Assembly: GCA_015056795.1 (NCBI GenBank)
Contig: SVFO01000004.1
Location: 19,274-83,273 of the forward strand
Direction: 5' to 3'
From: Lachnospiraceae bacterium
GTDB lineage: Bacteria; Bacillota; Clostridia; Lachnospirales; Lachnospiraceae
Length of the DNA stretch: 64,000 nt
Notes under the pieces: model-generated
Databases searched by the model: none
Told to the model about the DNA's origin: nothing
Seen by the model: only the letters and a program-made list of their open reading frames with translations
In this document: positions 25,229 to 33,254 of the stretch, piece after piece
Position numbering within the stretch: the stretch's first letter is position 1
How the letters are laid out: every line of letters begins with the position of its first letter
Position numbers and translations under genes: made by a program

Positions 25229-26059
25229 TTAGGCTTCTCTTTTTTTCAAATCCTCCGACAGCTGCGTAATTGTCCTTCCCAGAAGGGGATGGCGATAATT
25301 CGGTGCGATCTCCCGCAAGGGCTCTAACACAAACGCACGATTTTCCATGTCCACATGTGGAAGAATCAATCTCTCGTCCTCGTATACCAGCTTGTCATAA
25401 AACAAAATGTCCAAATCGAGCGTACGAGATCCCCAACGAAGCTCCTTCTCCCGATTCCGTCCATGTTTTTTCTCAATCTCATGTAATAGATCTAAAAGCT
25501 CCAACGGAGGCAGCATGGTTTGGAGCGAAATGGCTGCGTTGATGAAGCTCTCCTTGGCAACGCCGCCATAGGGCTCTGTTTCCAATAGCGAACTCGCCTT
25601 AACGCCCCGTATGTCAGGGTTTGCCGCAAGTTCCTCAATGGCCGCCTGAATCGTCTTCTCCCGCTCGCCCAGATTGGAGCCAACGGAAAGATATACCTGA
25701 TGCCAGCCTCTGTGAATCTTAATCGATACACTCTCAAAGGGCAGGCCAATCGGTGCCTCTGGCTTTCTCACCTCAATGCTCACGGCAGAAAGAGGCAGAT
25801 AATACCGTAAAAGAAAGGCTGCAATCTCCTCCGTCAATGCCTCCAGCGTAAGTACCTGACGGCCCTGAACAACCTCCGTAATCTTATGGCATGCCTCTCC
25901 ATAATCCACAAAATTCTTTGCGCCATCCGTCTTTCCCGTCTGCCTCGTGTCCATAAAAAGAACGGCATTTATAAAAAAGGATTGTCCGTTTTTTTGTTCC
26001 TCAGGGAACATTCCATGATAGGCAAAGACCTCTAAATTCTCGATTCTGATCTCATCCAT
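25229..26059 (-). CDS. folBK: Dihydroneopterin aldolase fused to HPPK (FolB-FolK)
   Basis: A 276-residue bifunctional folate enzyme. Residues 1-117 are FolB (MDEIRIENLEVFAYHGMFPEE, KTDGAKNFVDYG), which cleaves dihydroneopterin; residues about 118-276 are FolK (VYLSVGSNLGERE, EPYGG, the HPPK signature RWGSRTLDLDILFYD near 215-229), which adds pyrophosphate from ATP to the released hydroxymethylpterin. The two successive steps are thus in one chain, as in several Clostridia and in Streptococcus. The start overlaps folP by 8 bases. Confidence 0.95.
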   Translation of the reverse strand: MDEIRIENLEVFAYHGMFPEEQKNGQSFFINAVLFMDTRQTGKTDGAKNFVDYGEACHKITEVVQGRQVLTLEALTEEIAAFLLRYYLPLSAVSIEVRKPEAPIGLPFESVSIKIHRGWHQVYLSVGSNLGEREKTIQAAIEELAANPDIRGVKASSLLETEPYGGVAKESFINAAISLQTMLPPLELLDLLHEIEKKHGRNREKELRWGSRTLDLDILFYDKLVYEDERLILPHVDMENRAFVLEPLREIAPNYRHPLLGRTITQLSEDLKKREA

Positions 26060-26873
26060 GAATCGTTCCTCTTTCCCTGATGGCCTCCGTCATTCGAATG
26101 GCCCTCACGTTCTTTTCCACGTCATGAACGCGCACAAAGGAAATCCCCTGCATCACCGCCAAAACCGTTGTCACCAAGGTTCCCTCCTCCCTCTGATCCG
26201 AGGGAAGGTCAAGCGTCAATCCAATGACGGACTTGCGGCTGCTGCCAAGCAGCACGGGATATCCCAAAATCTTAAAATCTGCAAGCTTTGCAAGTGTTTC
26301 CAAATTGTGCTCATAGGTCTTTCCAAAGCCTACGCCTGGATCAATCATGATCTTTTCCTTGGGGATGCCAGCCTGCTTTGCCAGAAGAAGGCTCTCCTCC
26401 AAGTCCTTTAGGATCTCAGGAATTAAATCCTGATCCTTGGGCTCTGGCCGATTATGCATAAGGCAACAGGCCACGCCACCCTCGGCAATCACCTTTGCCA
26501 TCTGCGGATCTGCCTTGAGTCCCCAAATGTCATTGATCAGGTCAGCGCCTGCAAGGATTCCCTCCCTTGCGACGTCCGCCTTGTAGGTATCCAAAGAAAT
26601 AGGCACGTCAAAACGCTCCTTCACGGCACGAATCACTGGAAGGACACGCTCCATCTCCTCCTGTGAGGAGACCTTCTGATAACCAGGGCGCGTGGATTCC
26701 CCGCCAATGTCAAGGATGTCCATGCCCTGTGCCAGCATCGTCTCCACGTGCTTTAGCGAATTGTCGAGACCCGTCCACCTTCCCCCGTCGGAGAAGGAAT
26801 CGGGCGTCACGTTCAAAATTCCCATCACGTAGGTATGATGATTTACGTCAAATTCCCGGTTGCCAATTTGCAT
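26052..26873 (-). CDS. folP: Dihydropteroate synthase
   Basis: A 273-residue TIM-barrel enzyme that condenses pterin pyrophosphate with p-aminobenzoate, the target of sulfonamides. Signature 1 GILNVTPDSFSDGG (about 18-31) and signature 2 DIGGESTRPG (about 56-65) are intact, as are MIDPGVGFGKTYEHN (about 176-190) and the C-terminal RVHDV. Length is typical. It lies between the HD-domain gene (17-base gap) and folBK (8-base overlap) in the folate operon. Confidence 0.97.
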   Translation of the reverse strand: MQIGNREFDVNHHTYVMGILNVTPDSFSDGGRWTGLDNSLKHVETMLAQGMDILDIGGESTRPGYQKVSSQEEMERVLPVIRAVKERFDVPISLDTYKADVAREGILAGADLINDIWGLKADPQMAKVIAEGGVACCLMHNRPEPKDQDLIPEILKDLEESLLLAKQAGIPKEKIMIDPGVGFGKTYEHNLETLAKLADFKILGYPVLLGSSRKSVIGLTLDLPSDQREEGTLVTTVLAVMQGISFVRVHDVEKNVRAIRMTEAIRERGTIHG

Positions 26874-26889
26874 TGCTTGCTATCTCCCA

Positions 26890-27372
26890 TCAATATGTCA
26901 TTGTCATGTTTTTCTTTTCGTCAGACCAATTGCATTCCTTTGCGGTCTTGCACAAAAAGCAAGGTCTGCTGGCCTTGTCCGCGCGGAAAATGACGCCGCG
27001 AAGGTTTTTATGTTCCTTTACAGCAGGATCCCGGTGACTTAAGATGGCACGCCTGATGCGGAAGATCTCCTCCTCCTGAAAGCCGCAGTCCTTCAAAATC
27101 ACTCCGGCGATTTCACCGCCTGCGATCTCATGAGAGATGCCCTCGGCATACTGTCTGCCCTTGCCAATGTCATGAAGCAGGGCCGTTGCATAAACCATTT
27201 CCCGATCCAGTCCGATGCCCTCCTCGAGGTTGATGATCCAGGCAATTCTCGCCACGTCCATGAGATGCTCCATGCCATGGTTGCAGAAGCACCGGTGCAT
27301 CTCGGCTTCATTGATGATGCTCATCTGCTTCTTGAACTCTTCATGCTGCAAAATTTCGTCAATTCGTTTCAT
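26890..27372 (-). CDS. HD-domain phosphohydrolase embedded in the folate operon
   Basis: About 160 residues from the ATG at 27372, which has AAGGGAGGA six bases ahead. The HD core is clear: CNHGMEHLMDVARIAW (about 30-45), ALLHDIGKGRQY (about 64-75, the HD pair) and later AILSHRDP. A C-terminal cysteine cluster, C-x2-C-x5-C (RPCFLCKTAKECNW), follows. No gene for the enzyme that removes triphosphate from dihydroneopterin triphosphate is seen in the operon; this phosphohydrolase, placed between folE and folP, is a candidate, but only by position. It could equally be a general nucleotide phosphohydrolase. Confidence 0.85.
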   Translation of the reverse strand: MKRIDEILQHEEFKKQMSIINEAEMHRCFCNHGMEHLMDVARIAWIINLEEGIGLDREMVYATALLHDIGKGRQYAEGISHEIAGGEIAGVILKDCGFQEEEIFRIRRAILSHRDPAVKEHKNLRGVIFRADKASRPCFLCKTAKECNWSDEKKNMTMTY

Positions 27373-27404
27373 ATGGTATCCTCCCTTTCCCATAATAACA
27401 ACGA

Positions 27405-27962
27405 CTACTTCCCTAGCATCTGAAAAAACCTTGTCTGTAAAGCTTCATTCTCTTCGAATACGCCTCTGGTGGCAATGGTAACGGTCTTACTGCCTGGCTT
27501 TTTAATGCCACGCGCCGTCATACAAGTATGCTCTGCCTCCAAAACCACCATCACGCCCTTCGGCGAAAGATATTCCATCATCGCATCCGCGATCTGTCCC
27601 GTCATCTGCTCCTGGATCTGCAACCTTCTTGCAAATACCTCCACGGTACGTGCAAGCTTGCTGAGTCCAACTACCTTTCCATCTGGTACGTAGGCGACGT
27701 GCGCCTTTCCGTAAAACGGCATCAGGTGATGCTCACAGGTGGAGTAAAACGTAATGTCCTTCTCTAAAACCATCTCCCCGCCTTCTACGGGAAAGACTCT
27801 TGAAAGCGGCTCCTGCGCCGTCTGCTCGTAACCTGCGGCAAGCTCCTGCCACATTCTGGCAACCCGGTCCGGAGTATCTATAAGCCCCGCCCTTTGAGGA
27901 TCCTCTCCGATCCCCTCCAACAAAAGCCTAACGGCCTCCTTTATTTTTTCCTGATCTATCAT
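27405..27962 (-). CDS. folE: GTP cyclohydrolase I
   Basis: About 185 residues from the ATG at 27962 (GAGAGGAAG ahead); the longer open frame to 28052 is an overlap with folC. It converts GTP to dihydroneopterin triphosphate, the entry to folate synthesis. Zinc ligands are in [11 protein letters not shown] (about 72-82) and the later [12 protein letters not shown] (about 143-154); [11 protein letters not shown] and RLQIQEQMT complete the signature. The gene overlaps the end of folC by 35 bases, so the two are translationally coupled. Confidence 0.97.
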   Translation of the reverse strand: MIDQEKIKEAVRLLLEGIGEDPQRAGLIDTPDRVARMWQELAAGYEQTAQEPLSRVFPVEGGEMVLEKDITFYSTCEHHLMPFYGKAHVAYVPDGKVVGLSKLARTVEVFARRLQIQEQMTGQIADAMMEYLSPKGVMVVLEAEHTCMTARGIKKPGSKTVTIATRGVFEENEALQTRFFQMLGK

Positions 27963-29283
27963 GATTTCTTCCTCTCCCGTTCCCACCTGGTTTTTTCTTT
28001 GTTTTGCCATCCATGATATCCATAAGCTTCCCCAAATAGGACAGTGAGCCAAAGGCCAGAATCACGCCATCCTCACCCGCCAGCAGCGTTGCCATCTCCA
28101 CGGCCTCCTCAAGGCTCCCCGCCGCAGTCACGGACGGATGAAACCTGGCAATCTCCTTTGCAAGCTCTATCGCCGGCAGGGCGCGCGGGTTATCAGGCGG
28201 CGTTATCGTAATGATCTGCTCCGCATAGCCGTGCGTCAGTTCAATGATCCTGTCATAATCCTTGTCCCTTAATATACCCATTATATAAATTAATCGGCAA
28301 TTTGTAAAATAAAATTCAATAGATTTTGCAAGTTTTTCTGCAGCATCCTCATTATGTGCCCCATCTGCCAAAAAAAGAGGCCGTTTTCCGAGCAGCGTCA
28401 GACGGCCCGGCCACTGCGTTTCCATCAATCCCTCGTGGATCGCCTGGTCCGGAATCGGGTACCCTTTGGCTTCTATTTCGCGGCAGGCATCGATGGCGAG
28501 GACGGCATTTGCGATCTGAAACTGTCCTGCCAAATGGATCTCGCATTTTCTCAAGTTTCCATAGCGAAAGATTTGCTTTTCCAGACCATAATGAATGTTT
28601 GTAGCCTTAGAAGCCTTCGAAATGACGAGCTTTGCACCCACCTGATCCGCTTTCTTTCGGACGACGGCGAGCACCTCCGGCTTCTGATCCATGCAGACCA
28701 CAGTAGAGCCAGGTTTGATGATCCCGGCCTTCTGCTCAGCGATCTTTTCGAGGCTGTCCCCCAAAAACTTCACGTGATCCATGCCGATGGAGGCAAGAAT
28801 CTCTACCAAGGTTCCTTCAATGACGTTGGTCGCATCCAAAAGGCCTCCCATGCCAACCTCCAGAACGCCAAGATCGCACCCCTTTTTTTTGAAATACCAA
28901 AAGGCCAATGCCGTCTCTACCTCAAAAGCCGTCGGCTGCGGCAATCCGTCCGCCACCATGCCATCACATGCCTCCTTGACGATTCCCATGCCCTCTGCCA
29001 GGTCCTTTTGGGAGATGCTCCTGCCATTCACCTGAATGCGCTCCCGATATTCTCGAATGGTGGGCGACACATATCTTCCGACCTTGTAGCCAGCCTTAGA
29101 GAGAATCGTGGAAACGTAGGCCAACGTAGAGCCCTTTCCGTTCGTTCCCGCGACGTGAACCCACGCCACGTCCTTCTGCGGATCGCCAAGCCTTTTGCAG
29201 AGCTCCTGAATGCTCTCCAGCCCCGGCACAATGCCTCGCGCAGTGACGCCGCCAATATACTCCATTGCCTGCTTGTAATTCAT
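27928..29283 (-). CDS. folC: Folylpolyglutamate synthase/dihydrofolate synthase
   Basis: A 451-residue Mur-ligase-family enzyme that adds glutamate to dihydropteroate or folate. The ATP loop [16 protein letters not shown] (about 43-58), the ribose and metal motif [11 protein letters not shown] (about 146-156) and the C-terminal domain with [15 protein letters not shown] (about 315-329) are intact. It is the first gene of folC-folE-HD-folP-folBK. AGGGG is ten bases ahead of the ATG. Its only upstream sequence before the previous gene's terminator is the structured element 29297-29434, including a 9-codon ORF whose stop TAA abuts the ribosome site, so expression may depend on it. Confidence 0.95.
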   Translation of the reverse strand: MNYKQAMEYIGGVTARGIVPGLESIQELCKRLGDPQKDVAWVHVAGTNGKGSTLAYVSTILSKAGYKVGRYVSPTIREYRERIQVNGRSISQKDLAEGMGIVKEACDGMVADGLPQPTAFEVETALAFWYFKKKGCDLGVLEVGMGGLLDATNVIEGTLVEILASIGMDHVKFLGDSLEKIAEQKAGIIKPGSTVVCMDQKPEVLAVVRKKADQVGAKLVISKASKATNIHYGLEKQIFRYGNLRKCEIHLAGQFQIANAVLAIDACREIEAKGYPIPDQAIHEGLMETQWPGRLTLLGKRPLFLADGAHNEDAAEKLAKSIEFYFTNCRLIYIMGILRDKDYDRIIELTHGYAEQIITITPPDNPRALPAIELAKEIARFHPSVTAAGSLEEAVEMATLLAGEDGVILAFGSLSYLGKLMDIMDGKTKKKPGGNGRGRNHDRSGKNKGGR

Positions 29284-29296
29284 GTTTTCCCCTTTA

Positions 29297-29434
29297 TCGC
29301 TTGATTTCTTTCCTCTTACTCATAAAAACTGTCTGCCCATGGCAGACATCGTCGCTTCGCGACTTCTGTTTTTATTTCGTATACGCTCGGGCGAAATCAA
29401 ATGCCGCCTTTGGCGTCGCTTGATTTCTTTCCTC
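29297..29434 (-). ncRNA. Structured leader element E1 ahead of folC (covaries with E2 ahead of recJ)
   Basis: This 138-nt element starts and ends with the same 19 bases (29297-29315 and 29416-29434). Plus-strand pairs are ATAAAAAC 29322-29329 with GTTTTTAT 29368-29375, enclosing GTCTGCC-CAT-GGCAGAC (29331-29347) and GTCGC-TTC-GCGAC (29351-29363); then the palindrome CGTATACG (29378-29385); then GAAATCAA 29393-29400 with TTGATTTC 29419-29426, enclosing CGCC-TTT-GGCG. The same TTGATTTC also occurs at 29300-29307, giving an alternative partner close to the ribosome site. A minus-strand ORF MSKRKEIKR (29294-29323) ends at the folC ribosome site. Element 51028-51162 has the same plan with different bases. 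RNA role or mobile repeat: open. Confidence 0.6.
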
Positions 29435-29445
29435 GCTATATAACG

Positions 29446-29480
29446 AATGGGAAACGCAATAATTCCTTGCGTTTCCCATT
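29446..29480 (-). terminator. Strong hairpin after the PH-domain gene
   Basis: AATGGGAAACGCAA (29446-29459) pairs perfectly with TTGCGTTTCCCATT (29467-29480) across a 7-base loop, 14 bp in all, five bases after the stop of the gene ending at 29485. The T-run beyond it on the minus strand is poor (ATTCGTTAT), so termination may be partial or the hairpin may protect the 3' end. Confidence 0.55.
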
Positions 29481-29484
29481 TGGG

Positions 29485-29862
29485 TTAACTCATCATGTCA
29501 TCAATGTCAGAAAGCTCACCAGAACCAATGTCGAGCATGTTCACGGTCCTTCTCTTCAGTCTTGCCTCCTCCGAGGTCTTCAGGATAAAGTTTTTGACCT
29601 CCTTGGAGTGCTTAATGTGGAGAAGCACAAGCTTAGGATGCGTCGTATCACCCGTAAAGCATACAACGGTCCCTAATCCAAAAATCCTTTCAAACAGCGT
29701 TGCTTCATGCTGTACGTCCTGAATTTTATACATGTAACAGTCGTTTTCCACAACCTTTAACAGTCCTGAACGAATCGTCAGAACATCATCTTCCACGAAA
29801 TATTTCGTAAAGGTAAAAGGCAATCCAAAAAAGACCCATCGTTTTCTCTCTGTATATCCCAT
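29485..29862 (-). CDS. PH-domain-like small protein (bacterial PH / DUF304-like)
   Basis: The open frame extends to 29997, but the ATG at 29862 (MGYTERKRWVFFGLPF) has AAGGCGGGGTG ahead and a promoter 77 bases further upstream, so I take 125 residues. The part TFTKYFVEDDVLTIRSGLLK through the predicted strands to about residue 90 (CYMYKIQDVQHEATLFERIF) looks like a bacterial PH domain: a YdbS/YdbT-like fold with no membrane segment of its own. The tail is charged and ends SGELSDIDDMMS. Function unknown. It is a single-gene transcript by its promoter and following hairpin. Confidence 0.75.
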   Translation of the reverse strand: MGYTERKRWVFFGLPFTFTKYFVEDDVLTIRSGLLKVVENDCYMYKIQDVQHEATLFERIFGLGTVVCFTGDTTHPKLVLLHIKHSKEVKNFILKTSEEARLKRRTVNMLDIGSGELSDIDDMMS

Positions 29863-29938
29863 AGGTATCACCCCGCCTTTCTCATGCCCTATGTCAGGCA
29901 TCCAAAAATTCGAGAAGTCGGAAACTCCCCGTAGATCT

Positions 29939-29967
29939 ATTATACAAAATCTAACAGAGAAGCACAA
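29939..29967 (-). promoter_or_regulatory. Sigma-A promoter of the PH-domain gene
   Basis: The minus strand has TTGTGC (29962-29967), a 17-base spacer and a perfect TATAAT (29939-29944). The predicted start near 29932 gives a 70-base leader before the ATG at 29862, which favours this start over the longer frame. Confidence 0.75.
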
Positions 29968-30012
29968 GCCTTTTTTCGTCAAAAAAATCTTCCGCAAATC
30001 CAGAAAAAGACA

Positions 30013-30041
30013 TTGCGCTGATTCCGCAAAAATGATATGAT
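30013..30041 (+). promoter_or_regulatory. Sigma-A promoter of the nitroreductase gene
   Basis: TTGCGC (30013-30018), a 17-base spacer and TATGAT (30036-30041), 37 bases before the ATG at 30078, with the ribosome site AAGGAGG at the right distance. Confidence 0.7.
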
Positions 30042-30077
30042 GTCAAAAGAGTAACATGAAGAAGGAGGGAATCAGCA

Positions 30078-30617
30078 ATGACTGCTAAAGAATGTATCGT
30101 TGGTCGCAGAAGCATCCGCCAGTTTACGGATGAAAAAGTACCTCACGAGCTGTTGGAGGAGATTATTTCCACCGCCTCCTACGCTCCTAGCTGGAAGAAC
30201 ACCCAGATCACTCGTTATACTGCCGTGGAAGGTGAAATGAAGGACAAGCTCTCCAAGCTCACCTCTATTTTCCCCGGGAACAGCTCCCGCATGGAAAGTG
30301 CTCCCATGGTTGTTGCCGTGAGCGTTGTCAAGGGACGCTGTGGTTATGAGAGGGATGGTTCCTTCTCTACCGTTAAGGGCGATGGCTGGCAGATGTTTGA
30401 CGCCGGCATTGCCAGCGAAGCATTTTGTCTGGCTGCTTACGAAAAGGGGCTTGGCACCGTCATTCTCGGACTCTTTGACGTAGCGGAGGCAACCGCTTTG
30501 TTAGAGATTCCCGAAACTCAGGAATTGGTTGCGTTGATCTGCATTGGTTATCCCGCAGAGAATCCCGATGCTCCCAAGCGCAAAACCATTACTGATTTAT
30601 TAACCTATAAAAGTTGA
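30078..30617 (+). CDS. Nitroreductase-family flavoprotein
   Basis: A 179-residue FMN-binding NAD(P)H oxidoreductase. The N-terminal [20 protein letters not shown] and [19 protein letters not shown] (about 35-53) contain the FMN-phosphate-binding residues; [15 protein letters not shown] (about 134-148) and the final [16 protein letters not shown] are typical. Such proteins reduce nitro compounds, quinones or flavins; the physiological substrate cannot be inferred. It has its own promoter and terminator and so is a single-gene unit on the plus strand. Confidence 0.92.
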   Translation: MTAKECIVGRRSIRQFTDEKVPHELLEEIISTASYAPSWKNTQITRYTAVEGEMKDKLSKLTSIFPGNSSRMESAPMVVAVSVVKGRCGYERDGSFSTVKGDGWQMFDAGIASEAFCLAAYEKGLGTVILGLFDVAEATALLEIPETQELVALICIGYPAENPDAPKRKTITDLLTYKS

Positions 30618-30623
30618 TCACGG

Positions 30624-30654
30624 AAGGTCGAAGATTTTTATCTTCGACCTTTTT
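30624..30654 (+). terminator. Rho-independent terminator of the nitroreductase gene
   Basis: AAGGTCGAAGAT pairs with ATCTTCGACCTT across TTTT, followed by a T-run. A textbook intrinsic terminator eight bases after the stop. Confidence 0.92.
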
Positions 30655-30684
30655 CAAGGCACGCACCTTCCGACTGAAAAAACG

Positions 30685-30706
30685 AACGCCGCGGACTGCG
30701 GCAGAA
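30685..30706 (+). promoter_or_regulatory. Small hairpin in the pyrB leader
   Basis: GCCGC-GGACT-GCGGC forms a 5-bp hairpin directly ahead of the ribosome site GAGAGG of pyrB. No good promoter is visible between the preceding terminator and pyrB, so the start of the pyrBI transcript is unresolved; regulation by UTP-sensitive initiation or a distant factor cannot be judged. Confidence 0.35.
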
Positions 30707-30717
30707 TGAGAGGCACT

Positions 30718-31629
30718 ATGAGACATTTAATGAACCCACTGGACTTTTCCGTGGAGGAGCTTGAGAAGCTCTTTACTCTTGCAAATGACATTGAGAACCA
30801 TCCCCAGAATTATGCCCATGCCTGTGACGGAAAAATCCTGGCGACCTGCTTTTATGAGCCCAGCACAAGAACGCGCTTAAGCTTTGAATCCGCCATGACA
30901 AGGCTCGGAGGCAGGGTGATCGGCTTTGCCGATGCGAACTCCTCCTCCGCCGCCAAGGGCGAGAGCGTTTCCGATACCATCCGAGTCATCTCCTGCTATG
31001 CAGACATCTGCGCCATGCGTCATCCCAAGGAGGGTGCACCCATGGTTGCCAGCGAGAAATCCCGCATCCCCGTGATCAATGCCGGTGACGGCGGTCACTA
31101 CCACCCCACCCAGACGCTGACGGATCTTCTTACCATCCGCAGCATGAAGGGACATCTCGACAACTTCACGATCGGCCTTTGCGGTGACCTGAAGTTTGGC
31201 CGTACCGTTCACTCCCTGATCAATGCGTTGGTTCGCTATCCCGGAACGCGCTTCATCTTCATCTCTCCCGAAGAGCTTCGCGTCCCTGACTATATCATCG
31301 AGATGCTAAAGGAGAAAAACATCCCGTTCGAGGAGGTGATTCGCCTCGAGGACGTCATGCCCCAGCTGGATCTCCTCTACATGACCAGAGTTCAAAAGGA
31401 GCGTTTCTTTAACGAAGAGGATTATGTCCGGTTAAAGGATTTCTATGTGCTGGATACGACCAAAATGGAACTGGCCAAGCAGGACATGCTGGTACTCCAT
31501 CCCCTTCCAAGAGTCAACGAAATCTCCGTCGAGGTGGATGATGATCCCAGGGCTGCTTACTTCCGCCAGGCACAGTATGGCGTTTATGTCCGCATGGCGC
31601 TGATCCTAACGCTGCTTGAGCTTGTCTAA
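30718..31629 (+). CDS. pyrB: Aspartate carbamoyltransferase catalytic subunit
   Basis: About 303 residues from the ATG at 30718 ([15 protein letters not shown]), which has GAGAGG five bases ahead; an ATG at 30706 is in frame but lacks a ribosome site. It makes carbamoyl aspartate, the first committed pyrimidine step. The carbamoyl-phosphate motif [13 protein letters not shown] (about 47-59) and [11 protein letters not shown] (about 127-137) are intact, as are the substrate-binding HPLPRVNE near 260. It is followed by pyrI, so the enzyme is the regulated class B type. Confidence 0.97.
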   Translation: MRHLMNPLDFSVEELEKLFTLANDIENHPQNYAHACDGKILATCFYEPSTRTRLSFESAMTRLGGRVIGFADANSSSAAKGESVSDTIRVISCYADICAMRHPKEGAPMVASEKSRIPVINAGDGGHYHPTQTLTDLLTIRSMKGHLDNFTIGLCGDLKFGRTVHSLINALVRYPGTRFIFISPEELRVPDYIIEMLKEKNIPFEEVIRLEDVMPQLDLLYMTRVQKERFFNEEDYVRLKDFYVLDTTKMELAKQDMLVLHPLPRVNEISVEVDDDPRAAYFRQAQYGVYVRMALILTLLELV

Positions 31630-31705
31630 CATTGTCTAATGCAGCCAAGATAAGTTGTACAATGGAAGTTCCAAAACGAATGGTAAGATTTAGGAGGTCC
31701 CCCTT

Positions 31706-32146
31706 ATGTTAAACGTAGGAAAAATTGAAGAAGGATTTGTATTAGATCATATCAAAGCTGGAAAGAGCCTTTCGATTTATGAGCATCTGCAGCTGGACAA
31801 GCTGGATTGTACGGTGGCCATCATCAAGAACGCCCGCAGCGATAAGCTCGGCAAAAAGGATATTTTGAAGGTGGAATGTGACATCAACATGCTGGATCTC
31901 GACGTGCTCGCCTTTATTGATCACAACATCACGGTCAATGTCATCAAGGCTGGTGAAATTGTAGAGAAGAAGGAGCTGGTGCTGCCCCAGCAGATTAAGA
32001 ATGTCATCAAGTGCCACAATCCTCGCTGTATCACCTCGATTGAGCAGGAGCTCCCGCACATCTTCGTGCTGGCCGATCCCGCCAAGGAGGTTTACCGCTG
32101 CAAGTATTGCGAAGAAAAATACAGCGAAACCGCAAAAAAATTTTAG
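31706..32146 (+). CDS. pyrI: Aspartate carbamoyltransferase regulatory subunit
   Basis: A 146-residue nucleotide-binding regulatory chain. The N-terminal allosteric domain (VGKIEEGFVLDHIKAGKSLSI in parts) is followed by a C-terminal zinc domain with four cysteines in CHNPRC (about 105-110) and CKYC (about 132-135), the site that contacts PyrB. AGGAGG precedes the ATG. It lies 76 bases after pyrB and ends with a strong terminator, so pyrBI is a transcription unit. Confidence 0.97.
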   Translation: MLNVGKIEEGFVLDHIKAGKSLSIYEHLQLDKLDCTVAIIKNARSDKLGKKDILKVECDINMLDLDVLAFIDHNITVNVIKAGEIVEKKELVLPQQIKNVIKCHNPRCITSIEQELPHIFVLADPAKEVYRCKYCEEKYSETAKKF

Positions 32147-32167
32147 ATTAGTAAATTAGGCTAAAGG

Positions 32168-32197
32168 GACGGGGGGCTTGCATCCCCCCTGTTTTTT
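32168..32197 (+). terminator. Rho-independent terminator of pyrBI
   Basis: GGGGGG-CTTGCAT-CCCCCC followed by TGTTTTTTG, 22 bases after the pyrI stop. The next 100 bases to 32300 are AT-rich and hold nothing I can name. Confidence 0.93.
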
Positions 32198-32300
32198 GTA
32201 ATGGTATGATTGCTAATACGAATTGGCTTAGTTTAACTCGTTTTTTATTTTGTTTTAGGTCAAGTCATATACAATTTTATCGATAAGTTTCTGAAAGAAT

Positions 32301-33242
32301 TTACTTGTTTAGTTGTTGTCGCAGTTCTTCCACGGTATCAGAATACTCTTTGGATCGGAAGGTGGGGTTGGCACGCAGAATTCTCTGCAGTTGTTTCTCC
32401 ATGCTTTGGAGGCTCTCGGTTTTGCGTCTTTGCAGCTCCGCCTTCTTGCCGTTAATGCGCTCCAACAGTTTTTCCCGAAGCTTTGCAGGTTCTAATTCTT
32501 GTGCAGCGCTGCCAGCTTCTTCGAAAAGTTCTGTCAAGGCAACAATGAAATCTTCCTTCTTCTGGGTTAGGGCATTTGTCACGTTTTCTTTTCTCTGCTT
32601 TAGCTCTTCTCTGGCATCTCTGATTTTCTGCTCCCATTCCTCTGTCGTCAGTGCGACGTAAACATCCATGCGCTTTTGTATGCGTCCAAGCTCTGTCCTC
32701 GCATCCTCCAGCTTGATCAGCAAATCGCGCAGATCCATGGCTGCCTTAAAGCTCAGGGCAAAATCCGCAAAAATGACGGCCGTAAGGGCAAAGGTGACGG
32801 CACTTAAAACCTGTGCCGGAATTCGAAAGACAACCGACTCCACGTATCGGTGAACCCAGCCCGTCATTAAAATGGTCAGGCCGCCCCATGCCAGCGTGGA
32901 CTTAAGGCAAATATGTCCCTGGAAGTTAAACCTCTGCTTCGAATAATCCCAATAGCGTACCTTAAACAATGCTTCCATGGTAACGCCCGTCACGTATTCC
33001 AGGATCGTTGCCCCAATGCAGCCCGCAACATAAGTCAAAAACAAATTGTCCTGAAACGGCATGGAGACCAAAAGCAGCATGATGGCACCGCTCCCGTATA
33101 GCGGCAAAAACGGTCCATGCATAAAGCCGCGGTTGGTCAGCTTTCTCGTCTTAATGGAGACATACGTAGACTCAAAGCACCATCCAAAAAAGCAATAGAA
33201 ATAAAAGAAAAAGACCCATTGCGTTACAGAATAATGATACAT
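32301..33242 (-). CDS. CmpB-type putative ABC transporter permease-like membrane protein with coiled-coil tail
   Basis: A 313-residue protein. Residues about 8-170 hold four to five membrane helices with the family pattern FYCFFGWCFESTYVS, NRGFMHGPFLPLYGSGA and EYVTGVTMEALFKVRYWDYS (in parts), typical of PF06541 (CmpB-like). Residues about 175-313 are charged and strongly helical, a long coiled coil (IQKRMDVYV to the C-terminus), longer than in minimal members. The family has been linked to ABC transport by annotation only; real function unknown. It follows ylmH by 12 bases and is probably cotranscribed. Confidence 0.8.
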   Translation of the reverse strand: MYHYSVTQWVFFFYFYCFFGWCFESTYVSIKTRKLTNRGFMHGPFLPLYGSGAIMLLLVSMPFQDNLFLTYVAGCIGATILEYVTGVTMEALFKVRYWDYSKQRFNFQGHICLKSTLAWGGLTILMTGWVHRYVESVVFRIPAQVLSAVTFALTAVIFADFALSFKAAMDLRDLLIKLEDARTELGRIQKRMDVYVALTTEEWEQKIRDAREELKQRKENVTNALTQKKEDFIVALTELFEEAGSAAQELEPAKLREKLLERINGKKAELQRRKTESLQSMEKQLQRILRANPTFRSKEYSDTVEELRQQLNK

Positions 33243-33254
33243 GATCTTTTACGG

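Noticed and set aside
29297..29434. T-box or known folate (THF) riboswitch ahead of folC
   Set aside because: No T-box sequence is seen, and the same architecture precedes recJ, which does not fit a folate sensor.
29863..29997. N-terminal extension of the PH-domain protein
   Set aside because: A consensus promoter lies inside this stretch, and the ATG at 29862 has a good ribosome site.
30655..30717. PyrR-type attenuator ahead of pyrB
   Set aside because: Only a short GCCGC/GCGGC hairpin is present; there is no terminator/antiterminator pair or PyrR-binding loop.
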